Shown piece by piece: positions 1-11,690 of a stretch of 64,000 nucleotides of DNA. Positions within the stretch are counted from its first letter, which is position 1, and the number at the start of each line of letters is the position of its first letter. The stretch spans positions 4,709 through 68,708 of the forward strand of contig JAAOMT010000682.1 of assembly GCA_016748015.1 (NCBI GenBank). Direction: 5' to 3'. The notes beneath the pieces were generated by a model. The model saw nothing but the letters and a program-made list of their open reading frames with translations. It was not told the DNA's origin and ran no database searches. This DNA is from Geosiphon pyriformis. Its lineage: Eukaryota; Glomeromycota; Glomeromycetes; Archaeosporales; Geosiphonaceae. A program made the translations under genes and the position numbers.

Positions 1-1
1 A

Positions 2-265
2 GAAATTTTGATAGAGAAGTACCCAGAATTACTAGACAGTAAAGTTATTTGCAAGATTTTGATGGAATATTATCAAGCCGAATTGATCGAAGAAGAGGTA
101 TTTCAAGCCTGGATTGCTGGCGAGGAAAGCGAATCTAAAGATTTCAAGAGGACAGCCAACGTCAATTATGTTGACCCCGAAATCAACAAAGAAATTCGTA
201 ACAAGGCTAAACCTTTTGCTAAATGGTTGGAAGAAGCCGAAGAAGATGAAGAGGAGAATGAATGA
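2..265 (+). CDS. TIF5: Translation initiation factor eIF5, C-terminal end of W2 (HEAT) domain, 5' partial
   Basis: The frame is open from the window edge to a TGA at 263-265, giving 87 codons; the true start lies outside. The peptide matches the end of the eIF5 W2 domain: a helix with IEEEVFQAWIAG, the segment NYVDPEINKEIRNKAKPFAKW, and an acidic tail EEAEEDEEENE. In the family this domain binds eIF2-beta and eIF3 and supports eIF5's GTPase-activating role in start-codon selection in the cytoplasm. The aromatic and acidic positions and the acidic tail are as expected. eIF2B-epsilon and eIF4G also carry W2 domains, but KPFAKWLEEAEE is typical of eIF5. It is the only conserved host gene here, has normal codon use and no breaks, unlike everything to its right. 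Confidence 0.8.
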   Translation, partial: EILIEKYPELLDSKVICKILMEYYQAELIEEEVFQAWIAGEESESKDFKRTANVNYVDPEINKEIRNKAKPFAKWLEEAEEDEEENE

Positions 266-2740
266 TTCAGAAAATAGATATGCACTTAACATCAAGAATA
301 TTACTATTTAGATTTTAACTGTTAGTCTTTTGAAAGGTTTCGCTAAGCTTTATTATTTAGCCATCTGTTATCATAATTCTACTTTTTTAATAAATTTTAT
401 TTTAAGCAAAGTTGAGTTGATTTCGAATGTAATTAGATTATATGGTTATGTATGAGTATTTCAGATTTAATTTATATAATTCTAATTGAGTTATTAATAA
501 TTATTTTTTGAAAACAATTTTTTTATTGTAGAATTTTTGTTTTATTAATTTTATTAATAAATTTAATAATTAATTCAAGTAATAAATTAAGTTAATAAAT
601 ATTAAAATTATAATAATTAAATATATATATATATATTAAATAATTAACATATTTATTATTATTTCAAGTTTTTTATTATTATTTGTGTTAAAAAATGTAA
701 TACTTTTACAATTTATGTAAATTATTGTATTAAGATTAATTATAAATAAAATTATGTACTTTTTATATATAATTAGTTATTTAAATTTACAAAACTATAT
801 TTAAATTAACCAAAAAATAAAACATTATATAACTTAAATTTTTGCTATAAAAAATTAATTTACATATTTATATAATTGTATTATTAATATTAAATTTAAT
901 ATTAAGATTTTATAATTTTTTTAAAAATATTATTTTTAACATTTTTTATGCAAAAATTAAAAGTTATTATTAGTACTAATAATAAAATAACTAAAAAAAA
1001 AATATATAATTTTGGAATTTAAAGTTATTAAAAATGCTTAGTTTTTAAAAAAAAATGAATAAAAATATAAAATAGTTTGATAATAAAACTGGTTTTTTTT
1101 AAACAAGTTGTAATTTTATAAAGTAAAATAAATAATAAAAATAAAAATAATAAAAATAAAAATAAATACATAAATATTCAATTTAAAAAACAAGCTTTAA
1201 TACTAAAAATAAAAGCAAAATTTATAAAAATAATAAAAAAATACTTTTAAAACTACCAAAATTATAATTAAAAAAAATTGTAAAGCTTTTAGATAAACTT
1301 AACTTTAATAATAATAATTATAATAATATAAACATAATTTTTTTTTAATTATTTTTGTTAATTACTTTCTTAACCAAAAAAAATTTTTATTTTAAATATT
1401 AATTTTTAATAGTTAATAAAAAATTATTTTAAAAAAAAGTTACAAGTTAAAAAATAATTTTCAAATATAAATAGATTTGAAAAAACTTTTATTTTTTAAA
1501 ATTCAAGAAAATTATTAAAGTAGTATTTATATCTAAATTAAATATAAAAAAACTGTTTAGTTAACTAATAAAACAATATAATAGTTAATATTAATTTTAA
1601 AAAAATAAATTCAAATAAATTAGAAAATAATTATTAAAAAAAATTAATTTAAAATATTATAAAAAACTGTATAATTAGTGTTATTTAAATTTGATAAAAT
1701 TAAGTTAATTAATCTTTGATAAAAAACTGTAATAAAATTTATTAAATTAGATTAAATTAATTTATTGGTTTTAAAATAGTTGTTTTTTATTTAAAAAATA
1801 TAATACATATAGCTAAAACTAATATAATTAAAATATTAATTATAAATAATTTATTTATATATTCTTAAAATATAATTTCTTTAATAAAAAACTTATTAAT
1901 TTAAAATTTTTTTTTAAAAACAATAAAATTTGTTTTTTCCAAATTTATGTTAAAAAATTGACTTTTGTTAATTATTTAATTTTATTTTATAACAAATTTT
2001 AAACACAAATTACATAAAGTTTTTTTGTTAAAAAAAATAACTCATAAAACTAATAGAATTAAAGACATGTTTTTTTGATAATAATATTTAAAATAATAAA
2101 ATTATAATTTACTAAAGCTTAATTAATTTTATAAATATAATTATAAAACTAATTTTACATATAAATATATTTATTTTTATAATATGTTTTTGGTTAAGAT
2201 TGTTAAAAAAATTATAGTTAAAAAAATAATTATGAATTTAATCTTAAATTTATCAATTAATAAAACATATTTAAATTTTTCAAAAAAATTAAATTTAAGA
2301 AATTAAAAAATATTATAAATTTTATGTTTAAAATTAATGTAAATACATTAATAAAATTGTTTAATAATATTATAACTTAATAACCAATTTAATATAAAAA
2401 ATATTATATATAATATAAAAAAATAAACAATTTTACTAAGTAAAAAAACATTATAAAATAATATAAAAATGTAAATAATTTAATTTTAATTATTATAAAT
2501 ATTAAATTAAAAAATAAAACCAGATTATAAATTAAATTAAATACTCTATATAAAAATATAAACAAAATTCAATAATTTGTTTTTGGTTAATGTTTTAAAT
2601 ATTATTAATAACTTAAATAATATAAAAATATATATAAAGTTTTTAAATAATTAAATTTATAATGATAAAAATTTTTACATTAAAACTATTATTATTAAAT
2701 AAATAAAAATATTTATTTATAATAAAAACTATTTATCAAA
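266..2740. other. Extremely AT-rich gene-free stretch
   Basis: This stretch follows the eIF5 stop codon. It is mostly A/T runs with very few G or C; from about 470 to 2700 many lines hold only a handful of G/C. It has stop codons in every frame, an (AT)8 run at 621-636, and many A- and T-homopolymers. I see no RNA gene, no LTR ends and no protein match. The first 200 bases would hold the eIF5 3' UTR and poly(A) signal. The rest could be transposon sequence decayed beyond recognition or a compositional spacer. Confidence 0.7.
621..636. repeat. (AT)8 microsatellite
   Basis: A pure alternating AT run inside the AT-rich spacer. Confidence 0.8.
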
Positions 2741-2987
2741 AGCAGACCTGTATCTGAGAACACTTATTATTTTACTAGGTGTTTTTTTAATATCATAAAT
2801 TTTGTTGGTTGAGATTCCAAGTGTGTAATTAGCACTGTAGATGATACACTATATGACTTGTTTAATGTGAGTAAGACATTTTGTGTGTAATATTTTGATA
2901 GTCAGTTTTGAGTTGGTTTCATTAGCTCTGTTTTTACATCACTTCTATCTTACTTCATAAAAGCTTTTTATTACTGTTTATTTATGG
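2741..2987 (+). mobile_element. LINE-a fragment, part 1 (region before the terminal zinc finger)
   Basis: Translation near 2905-2987 gives an HPDSQF-like segment and GFISSVFTSLLSYFIKAF, aligning with the same region of LINE-b (MASFTSRSTAGAYTYFMKTL, from 10147) and LINE-c (MASGFISNFLIILHTYFIKT, minus strand near 13005). In these LINEs this piece lies between RNase H and the terminal CxxC...HxxxxC finger. The reading frame is broken. The 5' limit is uncertain because similarity fades into the AT-rich block. It joins with 3944-4285 once sLTR-1 is removed. Confidence 0.6.
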
Positions 2988-3943
2988 CCAAGTGAAAGGT
3001 TTTTGGTCTCTTTTTTTTACTGTTGTTAATACCTGTTGGTTGTAAATTCATATTTTCTAGAAGTGGTTGGATCTCCAATAACTGAATTTATCTTTAAATT
3101 ATCTCCTATAATTTAAATTGCTAAGCTTATAAGTGAAATGGCCAATTTTGTGCCAGTTACTTTGTGTAGTTATGTTGTAGTAAATATTAACTCTTTCCCA
3201 GAAATTGCTCATTTGAAAGCTCACTAAAAATGTGTAGTTATTTTGTTGTGAAAGTTAACTCTTTTACAGAAATCTCATCTGTAAGCTACCCTAATGATTA
3301 TGATAAGAAAAGTAAAAGAAAATAAAAGAAATGTAAAAGAAATAAGATTTTGTTAAGAAAAATGTTTTTTATTTAGGCCTGAAGTTATTAACAGATTATT
3401 GAAATTGGTAGCTAATCAATTTTAAAATGTTAGTTGGGTTTTTGTGAATTTCAAGTATAATATTTAAAGGTTTAGTTTTTCGAATATTTAATTTTTTTAT
3501 TTGATTTTATAAAAGTGTAAAAAATAATTTGTTCTAATTAAAATATCTAAAAGTAAGATATATTTTCTTAAAAAAAGAAGCTCTTTTTTTATATAACTTG
3601 TTGTAATATTAGTCTTTGAACTTGTATTTTTCTTTTTGCTCTAATTTTGGCAAACTAAAAATACTTTTTGGCAAAATACAAGTTATTTCCACAAACTATT
3701 AATTATTTTGGCCAATTTCTGCTAATTTTGGCAAATTTTCGAATATTAAATAGTTCAGAGTATTGTGTAATTTGATCATTTTAATTTTTATGATACAAAT
3801 CAAATTATTAATTAAATAATAATATTTGATAATTTGATTAAATAATAAGTAATAATAGAATTGATAATAATATATACTAATTAATAATAAGAATTATAAG
3901 AGTAATTTTATGCTAATTAATAGCTAAAATTCTACTAGTAACA
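2988..3943 (-). repeat. sLTR-1, solo LTR of the Gyp-2 family, inserted in LINE-a
   Basis: About 950 bp aligning along its length with the two Gyp-2 LTRs (24680-25611 and 54070-55045): the early GGTTTTTGGTCTC block, the GCCAATTTCT 10-bp repeat near 3712-3740, and the end GCTAAAATTCTACTAGTAACA. The right end is the family TAACA; the left end has lost the TGTTA terminus. Flanking 4-mers are ATGG (2984-2987) and ATAA (3944-3947), a target duplication altered by two G-to-A changes. No internal gypsy sequence is attached, so it is a solo LTR left by LTR-LTR recombination. Confidence 0.8.
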
Positions 3944-4285
3944 ATAATTCAAGCTATCCTAGTGTGCTGTGTATTTAATGTAAATTAGTTGAGAACTCTG
4001 ATCACACATTTTTTTGTGCTTATAATGTTAATACTAGGGAAGATTTAATTTTGTCAACTATTAAAACATAAAATGATTTGCTAAGTATTGATATCATTAA
4101 TAATAGAGTGGTCTGATCCTTGCATAAGGCTAAGTTTTTGGATCAATTATATATAGTACTTACTAAGGGCTTTGTAATAAAAGCATGAATAATTGATACA
4201 ATATGGCTTATGAGTAGTGGTTCTAATAATGCTGATTTTGTTATTAAGCTGGTTTGGAGTTTTATTGAGGATCACAGATTTGCTA
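3944..4285 (+). mobile_element. LINE-a fragment, part 2 (terminal zinc finger and C-terminal region)
   Basis: The translation gives SSYPSVLCIxCKLVENSDHTFFC, a CxxC...HxxxxC finger equivalent to SSVMCLFCGDVEISNHVFFC of LINE-b (10261-10320). Downstream, KGFVIKAW and ADFVIKLVWSFIEDHR match the C-terminal region of the family. At about 4280 the sequence changes to the start of LINE-b ORF1, so LINE-a lacks its last residues and 3' UTR. LINE-b may have inserted here head to tail. Stop codons are frequent. Confidence 0.65.
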
Positions 4286-4299
4286 TGAAACTACTGACT

Positions 4300-5940
4300 G
4301 TAATGGTGACTTTGGTATAAAAGAGTCTAAGAAGAAATCTGGTTCTAAGTCTGTTTTGACAGATTCTATTCTCAGAAAAAAATGAAAAAGAGTTGTGTTA
4401 ATGGGACAGATCATAGATAGTAATGCAATTATTTTTGATTCCAAAGTGCTGTCTTGTAGTTTGGTTAGCTTTGATGCTAGAAAGTTTGCTGATGGCAAGA
4501 GTGTCAATATAGATAAAAAAGTCTTGATTAAGAAAACTAACTTTTGATATGATAGTAATAATGATTTTGCTAGTAGAAATATTGATATAACACTTAAAGG
4601 GCCCAAATGTATTGTAACAAAGTATGCACTGGGCAAACCTTTAGCAAAAATTGATTATGATATTAGCAATAATAATGATAATGTTTTAAATAAGTCTATT
4701 CATCTTTTTTCTTCTTTTTTTTCTCTTAAACCTTTTGTTCAAATTTCTGTTTGTAAATTTTTTGCTTTGAACATTAATCTTGTGGCCATTGCTAAAAAAT
4801 CTTCTTAGAAGAAATTAAATTTTGTTAAAAAAATGTTCTCTGGTGTGAATGGTTTTGGAGAGACTTCTATTCTCTCAAAATTTGATAGAATTATCTGGAC
4901 TTCTTTCATTTTTGAAAAAGCAATGATGGTGGTGACTAAATTGGCCAATAATTGTGATGTTATAGTAAATACCAATCTCAAGTGCTCATTTAACAATTGT
5001 ACAAATTGGGCAATTGTTTTGAAAGAAATTTTAGTAGAAACATCTATTGAGACTATGTGTATCACTGTAACTAAATTTGGCATTATTAAGTTGATCAAGA
5101 TACAACTAATAGATCTGTGGCAAAAAATGATTATCGAATTAAAAAATCAGAATCAGACTGATTTTTTGGCTTCTGAGTGGTTTATTCTTATTGGAAAAGA
5201 TGTTGTTTGAATTGTCAGAGCTAATTTTAATAAACAGACATGGAACTTTAGAGATGAGTTTAGAGCTTTGCTCTATATACTTTTTATAAAAATAACTGCT
5301 CATAATATCTGAGAATTTATTGGCTCTATTGATGAGAAAACTTGTGTTATTGATCAAAATTTCATCAATTACAACTGTGCTTGCTGTGCTACTGTGTACT
5401 TTGGCTCTGAGTTAGATATGATAAATATGATAACTGTAATTTCAGTTATAAAAAAAGTTGGTTTTTGTTGGTCATGTCTTTTATTGACTGTATGTTCTAT
5501 TTGTAAGGTTTTGGATCACATGTTACTTGTTTGCAAATCTGTAGAGATGTCTTCAGCTTCAAAAAGTAGAAAAGCTCTTCTTTTAATTCAAAATCAATTT
5601 AGATTGGCTAAAATTTATGAGAAAAAGTTTGTACCCATCTTCCATTTTTTGGCTTTTGATAGTAAAACTTGGGCATTGGCAGTTGGCATTCTTCTATCAA
5701 GTGTGCTTTATGATAATAAGCCATGTCTTGGTTTCATCAATAATAGTAAACCTCCCTCTTCCATTGTGAACAAATTGGAAATACGTTTGGTCAATATTGA
5801 AAGCAGTTTTGCCAGCCTCATAGAACAAATTGGTAAGTTGGTTAAGAGGTTAAAATTACTTGTACTGGCAGTTTTCCAGCCTAGCCTTCAATGTTTGCTA
5901 TTAGTAACTCTCTATTACAGAATCAAATGGGCAATATAGT
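4300..5940 (+). pseudogene. LINE-b ORF1, RNA-binding (RRM-like plus Cys motif), decayed
   Basis: The product would be the LINE nucleic-acid chaperone that coats element RNA. The frame runs from a basic Ser/Lys-rich stretch (GIKESKKKSGSKSVLTDSIL) through GPKCIVTKYALGKPLAKIDY and KKMFSGVNGFGETSILSKFD to an RRM-like fold (IVLKEILVETSIETM, LWQKMIIELKNQ), then a CWSCLLLTVCSIC segment where a zinc knuckle would sit, and KTWALAV. The best open pieces are 4833-5210 and 5394-5939. Stops at about 4806, 5207 and 5310 and other breaks interrupt it. The CNN...C spacing of the knuckle is no longer canonical. Identification rests on recognition of this ORF1 type in glomeromycete LINEs. Confidence 0.7.
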
Positions 5941-6199
5941 GATGAAAAAAGACTTGAGTAAGACCACTAGTGGTAAAACTGCTGTGGTTTTAGATTTGTC
6001 TGCTTTTCTAAGATAGTTAAACTAAAGAACATATTGAAAAGTTTCTTTGCTTTTGTACTAAGTCTGTCAGCTTGTTTTGATAGTTTGGTTTTGGCTGATG
6101 GTATGCTTTCTTATACTTCTTTTCAATAAGTAGTTTAGTCTGAAAAATTGCTACTTGTAACATTAGAAAAATAAACAATCTCGCAAAACAGGATAATAT

Positions 6200-6900
6200 A
6201 ATTTGTTGACATAAAAATATAAACAATTTAATTTCTATTGTTACTAAAACTAAGTTAAGAAACAAGATCTATCTATGTATTATAAACAAATTTGATGATG
6301 TCTGAGTTTTTACTTCTGATTTGGATTCTGGTCATTTGAATTCTGGTGTTATAATTATTATAAACAATTCTTTGGTAAGACATATGTGTAAGATGTTAAA
6401 TGTTTCTGGCCAACTTTTTTTTATTAAGTTACTTTTTAAAAATAAACTTTTTGTTTCGATTTTAGGACTTTATGCTAAGACATTTCTAGCAGTTTGTTTC
6501 TTTCAAGCAAGTAATATCAACTTTATAATTACAAAGATTGTGAATAAGTTTTTTTTTTTTATTTTGAATGGAGATTTCAATGAGAATGGTTTATGTAGGT
6601 GTACTAGTTTTGAAAAATGTTTTGATCTAGATTTGGTCAATTTTTTGTCTGGTAATTTGGTTGTAAAAAGTTCTACATAAAAAAATTTGAGAAATGCTAA
6701 AAAAACTATTGATTATGTGTTTGTTTCCTTGATCTTAGTTAATACAATAGTGTGTTACAACATTTTCAACATTGGTGAATACTTTAATACTAATCACCAG
6801 GCTGTTTCTGTGTTGGTAGGTCTGAAAAGTTTGCTGGATGTGCAGTTAAACCTTTTTTGCAAACATGCAAATAGAGATCATTAGAAATTTGATTTTAAAA
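6200..6900 (+). pseudogene. LINE-b APE-type endonuclease domain, decayed
   Basis: This domain would nick target DNA for target-primed reverse transcription. Visible family motifs in order are SGVIIIINNSLV (6330-6370), ILNGDFNENG (about 6560-6595, the GDFN catalytic strand), KTIDYVFVS (about 6700-6730, the IDYIF motif), and TNHQAVSVLVG (about 6790-6825, equivalent to the SDHxxV end). The N-terminal part before 6320 is broken by several stops. ORF1 ends about 250 bp upstream. The Asp of GDFN and the terminal His are retained while the Ser/Thr-Asp before that His reads TN, so the core fold survives but not the full active site. Confidence 0.75.
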
Positions 6901-8950
6901 GTGCAGATAATATTAAATAGGCTAAGTTCAAAGAAGCTTTGGTGACAAATGCTGCTCTGTTTTCAGATGAGTTTATTGTGTCTAAAAAGTTCTCAAATTT
7001 GGACATGATGTGGAATGTTGTTTATAAGATGATGTGTCTGTCAACTAAAAAGATTTTCAAAAAAAAATGATTTAAGACCTATGATGATGTCTTTACTAAA
7101 GGGTCATCCAAATTTTACAAGCTGAAACTTTTGGTGTTTAAAATTGTTAAGGCCTTTCGGCTGGCCTTTTGTAATGAGTTTGCTTTGTTGTTAGTTAAGT
7201 AGAAGAGTTTTGATGCTATTAATGTCTCTGTGGTGATATCTTTTTTTCTTTCTGGATTTTATTTTGATGACATTAGATCTGTTTTGGCTAAGGTTAGAAA
7301 ATTTTATCACTCTTTTAAATTGTTAAAATTTAAGCTTGCTGAGGAATCTTAAATCAAGTTAACTATTAGTAAGAGAATAAAAAGTTTTGAGTTGAACAAA
7401 GGTTATACAATTAGAAGCATGCTAAAGCATTTTTTTTATAAAGTTGTGTTGGACCATCTGGTTGTGGATGATAAATTGGTTTTAGAACCCAATCTGGTTA
7501 AGTTTAAGATAAATGAGATCATAGAAAGCTGGACTAAAAAATGTGTGATGGTTTCTAATGTCTCTAATAACTGGTTTTACCAATACCAACCTCTGAATTA
7601 CATTTTTAATAGTGCTTTTTTAAGTGTAATGAGTTCAATTAGTTTTGATAATATGTATAGTGTAATCTCAAATCTGCTTGGTAAGAAAGCTGCTGGTTTT
7701 TTTGGCATCTCTAATCAATTGTGAAAACATTGTAACAAGTCAGTTTTAAATATGCTTCTAACACTTTTAAACTTTTGTTTGACATGTGAATTGGTACCTA
7801 CTCCTTCGAAAAAGGCTTGGGTTTCAATAATTTCAAAACCATATGAGTGGAAAAATGTTTTTACAAATACTTATTTTATTGTTTTAATTAAGACAACTTA
7901 CAAGATTCTTTTTAAAATTTTTTTGGACAGGATTTTTTTGGCTTGCAGCACTTTTGACATTTTTTGGGAGAATATTTTTTCTGTTTTAAAAAGTACTATA
8001 ACACAGTTCCCTATTATTGCCATTGATTTGGTAGTTGAAGATGCCTTAGAAAAAAACCAGAAGCTTTGACTGGTTTTACAAGATATGTGTAAAGCCTATA
8101 ATTCTGTTAGATAAGAGCATCTTAAAAGTGGCTTGATTAAGATCAAAATATGTAACAAATTTATTAGATTTTTTAGTGACATTTACAATGATTGTATTAA
8201 CAGGATTATGATTGATTTTGGTTTAACTAATAGATATTGGGTTCATGATGAATTGAATCAAAGGAAAGTTTTTTTGTTTTTTTTTTGGTGCATATTTTAT
8301 GACTCATTTTTGTGCAAGGTCAAGAGACAAGCACATGTGTGTGGTTACAAGCTGAATTTTCATTTTGTTTTCAGAACTAGATGTGTAAAATCTTAGACTG
8401 GGCTAACATTGTTTTTTGTTGCTGGTGCTTTTGTTGATGATACAATTTGAATTAGTAGTAGTCAAATAACCACACAGTATATCTTCAATGTTGCTAGTAA
8501 ATTTTTCAGAATTAATAACATTTCTATAAATAATAATAAGACTGTGGTCATCTCTATTAACTGCAGGGTTGTAAACTCCTTTTTATCTGTTAGTAGTACA
8601 CCTATTTTTGTTGCCAAAAAGGGGGAGTCTTATTACTATCTAGGTATTTTTTTGTTTTCCATAAGTTTGTCAAAGTTTAGCTTGGCTAAGACTTATTTGA
8701 ATGTCTGGTTTTTTACCAACCTTGTTTTGAGAAAAGCTATCTCTGATAAACAGTTTTTGTATTTGGTGTTAGCAGTTTTTTATTTTATTATAAGCTATAA
8801 AACTCAATTTAGTTTAGTTTCTATTAGTGTGTGTAATAAGTGGGACACTTTGATTTATAAAAACTTAAAGTCCAAATCTGGTCTACTATTCAATTTTTTC
8901 AATGATGTATTTTATCATTTTTTTTTCTATGGTTTAAAATCTTTTAAGCA
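6901..8950 (+). pseudogene. LINE-b reverse transcriptase domain, decayed
   Basis: Would copy LINE RNA at the nicked target. An N-terminal linker (NKGYTIRSMLKHFFYKVVLDHL from 7392) leads to fingers residues LLGKKAAGFFGISNQL (7675-7722), the AWVSIISKPYEWKNVF block (7815-7860), ALEKNQKL followed by LVLQDMCKAYNSV (about 8050-8110, motif A, the catalytic Asp retained in QDM), and AFVDDTI (about 8428-8448, catalytic FVDD, both Asp retained). Thumb-like sequence continues through LAKTYLNVWFFTNLVLRKAI. Stops at about 7723, 8067, 8394 and others break the frame. Interestingly the two catalytic Asp survive, unlike in the gypsy copies. Confidence 0.8.
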
Positions 8951-10690
8951 AATTCAAATAGAAAGCAAATTGGTTTTTGTCATTTGTTTTACAAATCTAT
9001 TGGAATTTTGGGTTACTTGTTTGCACATAAATTACATAATCTGCAGATTTTTAGCTGGTATCTACACTACTCTCTGCTTTTTCCATCTTGTATTCTTGTC
9101 AATTTATTAAATAATTTCTTGGCTGGTCTAGTTTGTATTTTTTTGAAGTATAATCTGTTTTTAGATGGTCTTATGACCAATGCTTTTTGTTTTCAGGATA
9201 AAACTCTTATGTCTCTTGTTCTCAGTGGCCCTAAATATTTTAAGTATGTTTCTTTACTTCAACAGTATAGGATTGCTTTTGCTGAGCAGCTTTGCAACCA
9301 TGCTGGTACAGTTTTTGATTGGAAAATGTTCAAACAGTAAAAAAAATTGGACCCACGTGGTCCAGTTCCTAACTGGTTTGGGCTTTTTATTTATTTTTTC
9401 AATAATACAGCTTTTTTTTTGTTTGTTTTTCTCTTTCAATAGACATTGGTTTATCAAATATTTTTAAGTTTTGTAAGTTTGAAATCATTCATGACTGCTT
9501 GTTAGGTGTTAATGCTGGTTATTTTTCTGTCTATATGGATAGATTTCTTAATGGTTTGGGAACATTTAGCATAAGAACTGGTGTGGCTGTTTTTTTTAAA
9601 GATGTTGGTTTGAGTTTGGGTGTTAAGATTTCTGGTTTGGTGTCTTCTACTATAACAGAATTGCAGGTTATTATATTGGCACTCAAATGCATTCTTTCTT
9701 TTAGTTCAGTTTGACTTTTCTCAGATAGCCAGTTTGTTTTAGACACTTGCAAATCAGAATTGGACTTGTTGTATCCAGACTTTCAGAATCAGTATTGGGT
9801 TAAACATCATTATATTGTGGATATTATTCATAATAAGAATTTAAATATTAGTTGACATAAAGTGAAGGGTTATTTGAATGTTTTAAACAATGAACATGCT
9901 GATACTCTTGTGAAGACTGCTTTTTTCTCTAATCAGTATCTTTTTCATTAAATTAGTAAGTGTTACATCAAAGCTAGTAGTAATATTGTTTTTGGTAATT
10001 CTAAACATTTTGTACATGATATTTTTTGATCTATTTATTATGTGCACTGGAAGGTTAGTTCTGGTTTTTAAGTTGTGGTGGCCTGTCTGCAAGCTAATGT
10101 TGATTGGTTTAGATTATCTTTGGTGTGACATCCTAATTTCCATTTGATGGCTAGCTTTACTAGTAGATCTACTGCTGGTGCTTACACATATTTTATGAAG
10201 ACTTTGTATCATCAACTTCTTGTTGTTGTTCATAAGTATTTGTATGACAGATATTATTCAAGTGTAATGTGTTTGTTCTGTGGTGATGTTGAGATTTCGA
10301 ACCATGTATTTTTTTGTTCATTTGATTTTGCTGCTTGTGTTCAGTTACTGAATACTCATGCAGCTGAATGAAGAAAGCTTTCTGGTTTTTCTCTTTTGTC
10401 TTTATGTGTGTTATAACTGTTGTCTTTCTGTTTTTCTAATGTTGCTGTGTATGTAGCTCTGTGTAAGAGTTTTGTTTTTAATGATTGGTACTGGGAGTCT
10501 TTTTCTGTTTTCAAGGATTCTAAGATTGTAGGTCAAACAATTATAAACTTTGTGTACAAATTTTGCTTTATATTCCAGAATGAAATTTGGTTGGTCTGTA
10601 CTAAGCACCAGAGTTTTATAGAAAAAAATGGACTGATCTCACTCAATGGATCTATTTTGGTCTTAGTAGCTAGACTTTCTGCTGGTGTGA
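8951..10690 (+). pseudogene. LINE-b RNase H domain and terminal zinc finger, decayed
   Basis: After a connector (8984-9460) the RNase H fold starts at SVYMDRFLNGLG (about 9530). Catalytic positions in order: Asp in YMD, Glu in TITELQ (about 9655), Asp in FSDSQF (about 9720), and NNEHADTL (about 9885-9910). A WxKVKG-type motif reads xHKVKGY with the Trp codon now TGA. Then come HPNFHLMASFTSRS and the CLFCGDVEISNHVFFC finger (about 10270-10320). Coding sequence reaches ARLSAGV at 10690 and is cut there by sLTR-2; it resumes at 11575. All four catalytic-type residues remain, but several stops interrupt the frame. Confidence 0.8.
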
Positions 10691-10790
10691 TGTTACACAT
10701 AGAAAAAAAGAAAATAATACATAATCAAAAAAGAGAAAACCACATAATTATAAATTAGCCAATTAGAATAAAGAAAAAGAAAAGAGGATT

Positions 10791-10915
10791 TTTCAGGAAA
10801 TTTTGGATGTTTCAGGAAATCTAGAATGATACAGAAAATCTAAAATATTTCAGAAAAGTTGAGAATTTTTCAGAAAAATCTTGGATATTTCAGAAAATTA
10901 AAAATTTTGCAAGAA
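10791..10915 (+). repeat. 19-20-bp tandem array in sLTR-2 U3
   Basis: The CAG of a TTTCAGGAAAT-like unit recurs at 10794, 10813, 10832, 10851, 10871 and 10891, with CAA at 10910. Spacings are 19, 19, 19, 20, 20 and 19 bp. It lies 100-220 bp from the U3 end and upstream of the TATA box at 10958. Confidence 0.8.
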
Positions 10916-10957
10916 ATTTAGCAAAAAAAAAAGATTTCTTGTGTAAAAAGAATTATG

Positions 10958-10965
10958 TATATATA
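10958..10965 (+). promoter_or_regulatory. LTR TATA box (sLTR-2)
   Basis: TATATATA about 270 bp inside the LTR, followed by GCAATAGCATTAGAAGC, a block also found after the TATA box in the Gyp-3 LTRs. Confidence 0.6.
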
Positions 10966-11177
10966 GCAATAGCATTAGAAGCAAAAAAGACAGACTTTTG
11001 AGTTTAGATTTAATTTAAGCAACCTTTTAAATCCACAAATATCAATAAATAATTATTTAATATCTCACTCTAATTTCTACTATTAATATTTTATGTTGAT
11101 AATAATCAATACTTGACTACACTAAAACAATAGTTCTTGATTACAGCTATTGATGAAATACTAATTTGTCTTGGCTT

Positions 11178-11222
11178 AATTTTTTTATTTTTTTATTTTT
11201 TTTTTATTTTTTTTTATTTATT
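11178..11222 (+). repeat. T-rich low-complexity run in sLTR-2
   Basis: T homopolymers interrupted by single A residues. The same position in Gyp-3 LTRs holds a shorter T-rich run, so length varies between copies. Confidence 0.7.
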
Positions 11223-11574
11223 CTGTTTGTTTTCTTGTTGTTTATTAATTGATTAAGGATTAAATACTAATTAAATTGATATTATAGATAGTTTGATAAA
11301 AAACCCAAAGATAAGAGTAAAACACAGAATATATATAACTGATAGCTTACCAGAAGAACAACACTGTCAAAAGATTACCAGTCACCACACTAAGAAAGAA
11401 ATTTGATGGAATTACAATTCCAAAAGACTACTGAAAACAATTATTGAATCTCTGTTTATTATACAAAAGACTCAACCCAAAAAATTTCAAATATTACCAA
11501 CATTATTAAATCAATTAAGCACCAAGTTACAGGTTTGTTATTTGTTTTCAGACCCCAAATAATCATCTGTAACA

Positions 11575-11690
11575 GTGGTTAAGTTGTTGGGTATTGCTGA
11601 TGTTTTTGGTATTAGTTTTGGGCTATATAAATTCTTTATGTTTTTTTTAGGTTTAAGTAACATAATTTTAGTTTATATAGATGTTTAGTG
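11575..11690 (+). pseudogene. LINE-b extreme C-terminus
   Basis: Reads VVKLLGIADVFGISFGLYKFFMFFLGLSNIILVYIDV, then a stop at about 11686. It continues directly from AGV at 10690 when sLTR-2 is removed. This conserved C-terminus follows the terminal zinc-finger region; its function is unknown to me. Confidence 0.7.

Larger units (their letters stand above)
10691..11574 (+). repeat. sLTR-2, solo LTR related to the Gyp-3 family, inserted in LINE-b
   Basis: Begins TGTTACACATAGAAAAAAAG and ends CATCTGTAACA. The TATATATAG box, the AGCATTAGAA block, the AACAATAGTTCTTGATTAC block, the T/A-rich run near 11180-11222 and the final CCCCAAATAATCA all line up with the Gyp-3 LTRs. Flanking 4-mers are GTGA (10687-10690) and GTGG (11575-11578), a target duplication with one transition. 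Removing the LTR and one 4-mer rejoins LINE-b as AGV-VKLLGIA. No internal gypsy sequence is attached, so it is a solo LTR. Confidence 0.85.

Noticed and set aside
4283-5357. Minus-strand ORFs opposite LINE-b ORF1 (4283-4636, 4805-5098, 5139-5357)
   Set aside because: They are antisense to recognised LINE protein sequence and have no similarity of their own.
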